A DNA stretch of 42,259 bases from a virus. Numbering within the stretch: position 1 is the stretch's first letter; every line of letters starts with the position of its first letter. Positions 37,050-42,259 of this stretch are shown here, in pieces. The DNA lies in IMG/VR virus record IMGVR_UViG_3300020180_000042, positions 1 to 42,259 of that record. One strand, 5' to 3'. Under the pieces are notes generated by a model, which worked only from the letters and a program-made list of their open reading frames with translations, was not told the DNA's origin and ran no database searches. A program made the translations under genes and the position numbers.

Positions 37050-40000
37050 TCATGCGAGACTCCTGCTTGATAACTTGGGGAGTTTACTGACGGCTAGTCT
37101 CTTAGCCCTACCTTTGTAGCTAGGCTTGCGTACACTGATCCCCTTGGGTGTTCGGATTTTGGATGCCGATGCCGTCTTGAAACCGGTCGTCACAAAGCTG
37201 CCTGAGCCCTTTCGCCCTCGGCCACCACCGCTTCCTGCTCGGCCAGATCGAACATTCCCATACTTGTCATGGAACTTAGAACCACCAAGCTCGGCGTCTA
37301 GGGCTATGACGTTGTTAAGCAAGTCTTGTCCATCCTGAACACTCTCCACATAGTCTAGGATGTCGTTCTTACTCAGGCTGTATAGATCGACCACATCTTT
37401 CTTGTAGTTAGACTTAGTGTGGAGTGTTGCGATTTGCTTGCGCTGGCGGATGTCTTCGATTCCAGATATCTCCCCGGCTTTTTTCATGTCGTTGTAGCGG
37501 GACAAAGCATCCTCATAAGCGGTTTTGGGATCTACATCCTCACTCCCACTAGCAGTCTGAACTTTGCCTAGATAGTCGGTACTAGCCCCTCTTAATACAC
37601 GCCTCTCACCACGTTCAAGGCTTTTTCTGGCATCTTTCTCATTCAGGAAGCCACCTTGCACACCAGTCTCAAACTTGCGAGCGCCTCGGATATCTTGTGC
37701 TACTTGATCGAGTGCCTTCTTTTTCTGCTCAGGTGTTAGGTTCTGATACCCTGGGCTTGCGATTATCTTCTCCCAAGCAGATTTTATTTCAGGCTGTATC
37801 TTAGCGGTTATCTCGTAAATCTGTTTCTCAGTTAGTGGCTCTTTATCATTACCATAGAAACTCTTTGATATCTCCGAGGGTATAGTGGCGGTACTCTTAT
37901 CGTTGTCGTATAGACTGCGAAGCTCGCTTGTCAGTGGGTCAGATTTTGCGGGGCTACTGCGGAAGGGATCGACTATTGCACCTGCACCAAACTGCGGATT
38001 AGTTGTAGGTTCCCCGAATGGCGTGAGCTGGGGGTTAAGTTTTTGACGTAAGCCGGGGATTCGACTCATAACCGACTCGCCAGCACTCATGATTTCCCTT
38101 TTATATGGATCTGTGGCGTTGGCTATATCGGCTGAGATAGTTGGGATCGTTGATCCTGATAGTTGTTCAACGTAACGTTCAGCGTAGCGATCGGGATAAG
38201 AGACAACATCTAATGCGCTTTGAACTCCCTTAAGTGGCGAACTCTCAAGCACTGATTTTATTACCCCACCTATAGTCCCCACTGTAGAGGCTACTGGGTC
38301 TTTGCCGCTCTTTATCTGTTGGGCAAATGTTCCACCCGCGCCCAGTAATGTAAGGACTGGCCCGGTATAGTTAAGCGATCGCCACTCGCCAAAAACTTTG
38401 ATTGACCAAGGTTGTTTGCCCTCTAATTTCCATAATGCTTTCTCTCTTGCATCTGAAGGCGACCCAAGCGTTAGAATCCCATCATTGTAGAGTTTTGCAC
38501 CAAGCACAACCACTCCTGTTCCGGTTAGCCCTTTGCCCATTGCCTCGGCTAGGTCGCGCTGACCAGCTTGAGTATAGGTTCCCCTACTAGCAGATCTTAT
38601 AGCTTTGTAAACTTCAACCGCTGGAGCTGCTGGTGAGTATTTGTAAGCCTTGAAAGCTACTGATGAAGGAACACCAGTAAAAGGTGCAATGATATTTCCG
38701 ATTGCATCCCCCACAGGGCCTTTCTTACCTAGACCTTTTTTTAATCCTGATAGTGCCATCCCTATTGCATTCTTGTCTTGGAATACTGCATCCAAAGCTT
38801 CGTTGGTTGCCCGAGTAAGCATCTCGTCGGGGGGGTTCTTAATAGTGTAGTTTACAAACTTGGCGCGTTCAGCCCCTCGTAAGCCTTTGTTCTTAGCCTC
38901 AGTTATAGCCAAGTCATATAAGCTATTTCTCATCGCGGACATTTTAAATGGTTTATCCGCAGCGGAGTAGAAACCAAACACTGTGTCAGTATAGGCTTGA
39001 GCAGACCTACCTAAAAAACTTTTGCTGAAGTAGACTTTCTTGTAGTCTAGCTTGGTGGTTAGTTCTTCAGCCCCAGTCCCAAGTTTCATAGCCCTGTATC
39101 CCATCTTAGTTCCATCAACACCCCCCGAAGCTATACCTTTAAGGGTAAGAGACTTACTACGGAAGCCAGAAACTTTTGAAAGTGCTGCGTCAAATGCTAC
39201 TGCTGGAACATCAGATAGCTTCTTTATAACGGCGTTGGAGGTGTTACCAACTGCGTTACCGGAGACAGCTCCCTTGAACCCAGTTAGTAGTCCACCTTTC
39301 CAGAGCGTTACTGCCTTACTGATCATTGGAGTTGGAACCAATCGCCCGATTTCGTCAAGCATTTCTTTTTGAGCTACAATCTTCTCGTCACCCTGTAACC
39401 CTCTAAGGTCGAAAGCCATTTTTTTAAGCATCTTTGACTGTTCTGTGGAGATGCGGAGGTTGGCATACTTTTGAGGATCTTGTTGCTTGGCTTTGGTTAT
39501 ACCTCTTTGAGCAAAGGTTAGGATTCCTTCAGGGGTTAGGGCATCGTACGCTGCTAGGATTTGTGAGGCTTGACCTGTTTTTGTTCCGCGTTCTGCCATT
39601 TTCTCAACAATGTCTACAGCTTCTTGATCCCGACTTTTACTCTGAAGGATTGACACTAACTTAACTGACTTAGCTTGAGTCATGGTTCCTACATCATTGG
39701 AGAACCTAGCAACCTCAACTTCTTTATTAAACTTTTTCATATCTAGGATGTTGCCTTTTTGGTCAGCTCCCACTGCCTTGCTTGCCTCATCAAGGGTTTG
39801 CTGGTTATTGAGCTTTGTGTATTTACTATCAACGTTTTTAGCCACGCCTGGTGAAGTCATCGGAGACTCTTTTACGGTAGTAATAAAGCCACGTTCCTTA
39901 GTGCCAGCCTCAACAGGACTGTAGATGTTGTGTCCTGGATCGAGTAGCTTACGCATCTTATATTGGCTTTTTTCAGTCACTATTTTGGTAGCAAAGTCTG

Positions 40001-42259
40001 GATTTTTCTGAATCTTAGTAGCCAGTTGCTCAAAGAGAGTATTGCGGCCACCAATGCTGGCGTTGGCCTTATTAGCTTCATTCACGATCTTTGAAACTGC
40101 TGTTTCGTTTTGAGCCGTAGCTAGTTTATAAGCCATGCCTTTTAGTGAGGTTAATTGATAGGTTTCATCTCCGTACTTAGCCTTGAAATGATCCTCTGCT
40201 ACACCAAACCACTTATCGCGAGTGCGTGTTGCCATTGCTTGGTATAGCTGGCTTTTAGGATTCTTTATATCAGTTAAGAACTCGGGGCGACGACTCACCG
40301 GGATAGCGTTGAGCATTCTGGTTTGATCCTTGGTGGTAAGCTCTGGCTTGCTCAATATCTGTTGTTTAGCAAATGGGATGATGGGTTTGGCAAACTCTTT
40401 CCCACTACGATCTATAAAGCGGATTTCTAGGTTGTGATTCTGGGCATCAAAGATAGTGTTTTTATCAGCCTTTGAAGAAAGTGTTATAACACCTCTGACT
40501 TTCTCGCCGGGATGCGCCTGTTGGTATTGAGCTACGACTTCTGAGTGATATTGAACCGGCCGATCTTGCAAGACTTTTTCCTTACCGCGAACCTTGGCTT
40601 GTATAACAAGAGTCTCGTTGCCTTTTTTAGCAATAACATCTTTCCCATAATCCTTGACACCTTTATCAAGTCCAGTCTGTTCAACTTTGTAGCCTTGTTT
40701 GCGGTAGTAATCGCCACTTATAACCTCGTACTTGTCGCCAACCTTCTTGACACCGGTGGTTTCTACCAGCTTACCTTCTGGACTGACTATCTTACCTTTA
40801 GGTATCGGGATCGATAGCTCAGGTTCAGGGGTTGGGGTGACTAGTGCCTTAGCCGCCTGATACTCTGTACGGAGTTGGGATAATTGGCTTTCTCCTGAAA
40901 CATCTGCCTTTATAGTTCTTTGTCCATTGGCTATTGCTTGGTCTAATCTGTGTCTACCGTCAATCAAATTATGCTTTCCGTCTTGGAAGTAAACTTCTAT
41001 TTTACTATCTATGTTCCTTCCCGCTGATGGTTTTTGTGCTAGCGGTCTTTCTACTAGTTTTATATCGCTAATAGACATTTCCTTTTGAGAAATTCTAGGT
41101 CTGTCTCCCCACAACTTTTGAGCCATTTTTACTTGGTCAATCGGGGAAATCTTACCACCAGAACCAACAGGGGGTTTATCTCCGATAAAAAACTTTTGCG
41201 TATCTGCTTTGTTCAACTTCTCCATATCCCGAATAAAACCATCAAAATCAGAATACTTTTTAGGGTCAATATACTTGATACCGTTGGTTGTTTTAACCTG
41301 CCCCTTCACATACTGCTCCTCTGTGAGACCGTCTTTGACGGCTTGTTTAGCAGGACTTACAGAGGGTTTAGGTTTATCAAAAGCCATCAAGTCCTTGTTT
41401 GTCATGGTTGGTTTGCCGGCTTGGATGGCCTCAATCTGACGATCAGTCTTGGCAATAGCTCCAGTCTTAGTGTTTTGTAAGTAGCCTTCCTTAGTAACCT
41501 TGTAGCCCTTGGGGGCTGGGATGTTGTACTGCGAGTAATCACTAAACTCATCGGGTAGTAGATCGACTTTCTGTTTAGCGAATGGGCGTTGGGCGGGCGG
41601 TATATTTAAAGGTTTACCGTGAGCGTCATAGTTTTGTTTGCCGAAGTTGACCCAAGAGTTCTGACCGCGAGTTTCAGTTGTTAAGGCTTTCTGAGCTTCC
41701 TTGCTAAACATTTGAGAGTGAGCAAACCAGGCTCGTTCTTCACCAGAGGCCGAGAAGGTGCTCCCGGAGCCGTGTCCATAATAATCGTGTATAGCCCGAA
41801 ACATCTCATTATATGAGTGCCCAGTTTTGGGCGAAACCTTGCCTAAAAATGGATGGGGTTCTCCACCCTTGAAGAAGTATAGGTGGCCCTTGGCAATATC
41901 TGAGGCCATCTCTGCGGAGTCCTTATAGGGCTGCCCGGCTTTGTTCCAAGGCTCAAATTTAACACCAAGTTTTTTAGTTGCATACTCCCACTGTTTTTCT
42001 ACATCCTTCTGTAGAGCAGTATAAGCCCGGTGGACTTTAGGGTCTCGGGAGTTATCGGGTTTTAGTTTGTCATAAGCGTCAGCAATCCGCCTGGATAGTG
42101 ATTCATCTAGTGGCTTTTTAGGCTCGTGTCGGACTGGAGATAATCCATGCTCCGCCTGGAACTGTTGAGATCCCTGTACTACTCTTGCGTCGGGTTGTCG
42201 GTATCCGGCCTTCTGTGGTGATGGGAGAAGCTCCGCTCCTGCTCGCTGTTGTTGCTGGA
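37050..42259 (-). CDS. Large polyvalent protein, C-terminal part (continues from 1-2639)
   Basis: The frame is open from the right edge to the stop at 37050; reading from an internal ATG at 41909 gives 1,619 residues, but the true start is at 2639 across the junction. Full-length numbering: HDYYGH (984-989) and TETRGQNSWVNFG (1021-1033), a block common in phage polyvalent proteins; a ParB-like domain about 1213-1288 with LIDGRHRLDQAI; a PD-(D/E)XK nuclease-like domain about 1330-1435 with DVIAKKGNETLVIQAK; then a long helical region with AADKPFK (near 1927) and hydrophobic stretches; and a basic tail rich in Arg/Lys. Several effector domains on one ejected chain fit anti-defence use. Activities are inferred. 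Confidence 0.9.
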   Translation of the reverse strand, partial: QQQQRAGAELLPSPQKAGYRQPDARVVQGSQQFQAEHGLSPVRHEPKKPLDESLSRRIADAYDKLKPDNSRDPKVHRAYTALQKDVEKQWEYATKKLGVKFEPWNKAGQPYKDSAEMASDIAKGHLYFFKGGEPHPFLGKVSPKTGHSYNEMFRAIHDYYGHGSGSTFSASGEERAWFAHSQMFSKEAQKALTTETRGQNSWVNFGKQNYDAHGKPLNIPPAQRPFAKQKVDLLPDEFSDYSQYNIPAPKGYKVTKEGYLQNTKTGAIAKTDRQIEAIQAGKPTMTNKDLMAFDKPKPSVSPAKQAVKDGLTEEQYVKGQVKTTNGIKYIDPKKYSDFDGFIRDMEKLNKADTQKFFIGDKPPVGSGGKISPIDQVKMAQKLWGDRPRISQKEMSISDIKLVERPLAQKPSAGRNIDSKIEVYFQDGKHNLIDGRHRLDQAIANGQRTIKADVSGESQLSQLRTEYQAAKALVTPTPEPELSIPIPKGKIVSPEGKLVETTGVKKVGDKYEVISGDYYRKQGYKVEQTGLDKGVKDYGKDVIAKKGNETLVIQAKVRGKEKVLQDRPVQYHSEVVAQYQQAHPGEKVRGVITLSSKADKNTIFDAQNHNLEIRFIDRSGKEFAKPIIPFAKQQILSKPELTTKDQTRMLNAIPVSRRPEFLTDIKNPKSQLYQAMATRTRDKWFGVAEDHFKAKYGDETYQLTSLKGMAYKLATAQNETAVSKIVNEANKANASIGGRNTLFEQLATKIQKNPDFATKIVTEKSQYKMRKLLDPGHNIYSPVEAGTKERGFITTVKESPMTSPGVAKNVDSKYTKLNNQQTLDEASKAVGADQKGNILDMKKFNKEVEVARFSNDVGTMTQAKSVKLVSILQSKSRDQEAVDIVEKMAERGTKTGQASQILAAYDALTPEGILTFAQRGITKAKQQDPQKYANLRISTEQSKMLKKMAFDLRGLQGDEKIVAQKEMLDEIGRLVPTPMISKAVTLWKGGLLTGFKGAVSGNAVGNTSNAVIKKLSDVPAVAFDAALSKVSGFRSKSLTLKGIASGGVDGTKMGYRAMKLGTGAEELTTKLDYKKVYFSKSFLGRSAQAYTDTVFGFYSAADKPFKMSAMRNSLYDLAITEAKNKGLRGAERAKFVNYTIKNPPDEMLTRATNEALDAVFQDKNAIGMALSGLKKGLGKKGPVGDAIGNIIAPFTGVPSSVAFKAYKYSPAAPAVEVYKAIRSASRGTYTQAGQRDLAEAMGKGLTGTGVVVLGAKLYNDGILTLGSPSDAREKALWKLEGKQPWSIKVFGEWRSLNYTGPVLTLLGAGGTFAQQIKSGKDPVASTVGTIGGVIKSVLESSPLKGVQSALDVVSYPDRYAERYVEQLSGSTIPTISADIANATDPYKREIMSAGESVMSRIPGLRQKLNPQLTPFGEPTTNPQFGAGAIVDPFRSSPAKSDPLTSELRSLYDNDKSTATIPSEISKSFYGNDKEPLTEKQIYEITAKIQPEIKSAWEKIIASPGYQNLTPEQKKKALDQVAQDIRGARKFETGVQGGFLNEKDARKSLERGERRVLRGASTDYLGKVQTASGSEDVDPKTAYEDALSRYNDMKKAGEISGIEDIRQRKQIATLHTKSNYKKDVVDLYSLSKNDILDYVESVQDGQDLLNNVIALDAELGGSKFHDKYGNVRSGRAGSGGGRGRKGSGSFVTTGFKTASASKIRTPKGISVRKPSYKGRAKRLAVSKLPKLSSRSLA
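42100..42259. repeat. Terminal direct repeat, right copy
   Basis: Same as 1-160, with a at 42133 in place of t at 34. Both copies read in the same frame of the polyvalent-protein gene (Val here, Asp in the left copy), which shows that joining the ends restores one gene. Confidence 0.95.

Noticed and set aside
1-42259. Alternative genetic code (TGA or TAG reassigned)
   Set aside because: Terminase, portal, capsid and amidase are full length in the standard code, and TAA, TAG and TGA all act as stops at sensible gene ends.
1-42259. Integrase, attachment site or prophage repressor
   Set aside because: No tyrosine or serine recombinase motif was seen; the HTH and Ros-like proteins alone do not show lysogeny.

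Overview
The window is an essentially complete genome of a tailed double-stranded DNA bacteriophage (Caudoviricetes), probably assembled from a metagenome. Its first and last 160 bases are the same sequence with one mismatch, so the contig closes into a circle, or a terminally redundant molecule, of 42,099 unique bases. No conventional integrase, repressor, DNA polymerase, helicase or RNA polymerase was seen, so it looks lytic and dependent on the host for replication. The standard code fits every gene and Shine-Dalgarno sites are clear. The host cannot be named from the sequence.

Every convincing protein gene is on the minus strand, so the genome reads from high to low coordinate. The early or accessory region (31456 to 20857) starts with four tiny genes and a NinG/HNH nuclease. 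A recombination set follows: a RecB/Cas4-like PD-(D/E)XK exonuclease and an SSB-like protein with an acidic Pro-Phe tail. Then come about twenty small proteins, often overlapping by 4 nt, among them a pentapeptide-repeat protein, zinc-finger proteins, a DnaQ-like exonuclease with a Cys-rich tail and a ParB-like protein. Several carry signs of duplication and shuffling: repeated promoters, repeated ribosome-binding junctions and shared peptide modules.

The late region runs from 20755 to 1 and, through the circle, from 42099 to 31594: small terminase, a 672-bp structured non-coding region, large terminase, portal, scaffold, major capsid protein, head proteins, a sugar cassette, more virion proteins, a 2,562-residue polyvalent protein cut in two by the contig ends, tail nozzle and fibre proteins, and a lysis cassette (membrane protein, amidase, holin) closed by a terminator.

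The most interesting system is the pairing of Ser/Pro-rich tracts, built from SPSAS-type units, in three virion proteins (3801-5900, 12179-12844, 33845-36307) with a seven-gene sugar cassette lying between the first two. Two glycosyltransferases carry the Asp-X-His-Cys and Trp-Gly/Gly-Gly/His signatures of mucin-type polypeptide GalNAc-transferases. I infer that the phage decorates its own virion with mucin-like O-glycans.

The second point of interest is the only plus-strand transcription I could infer: a candidate structured RNA of about 330 nt at 30215-30545 with its own promoter and intrinsic terminator, followed by a second very short promoter-terminator unit.
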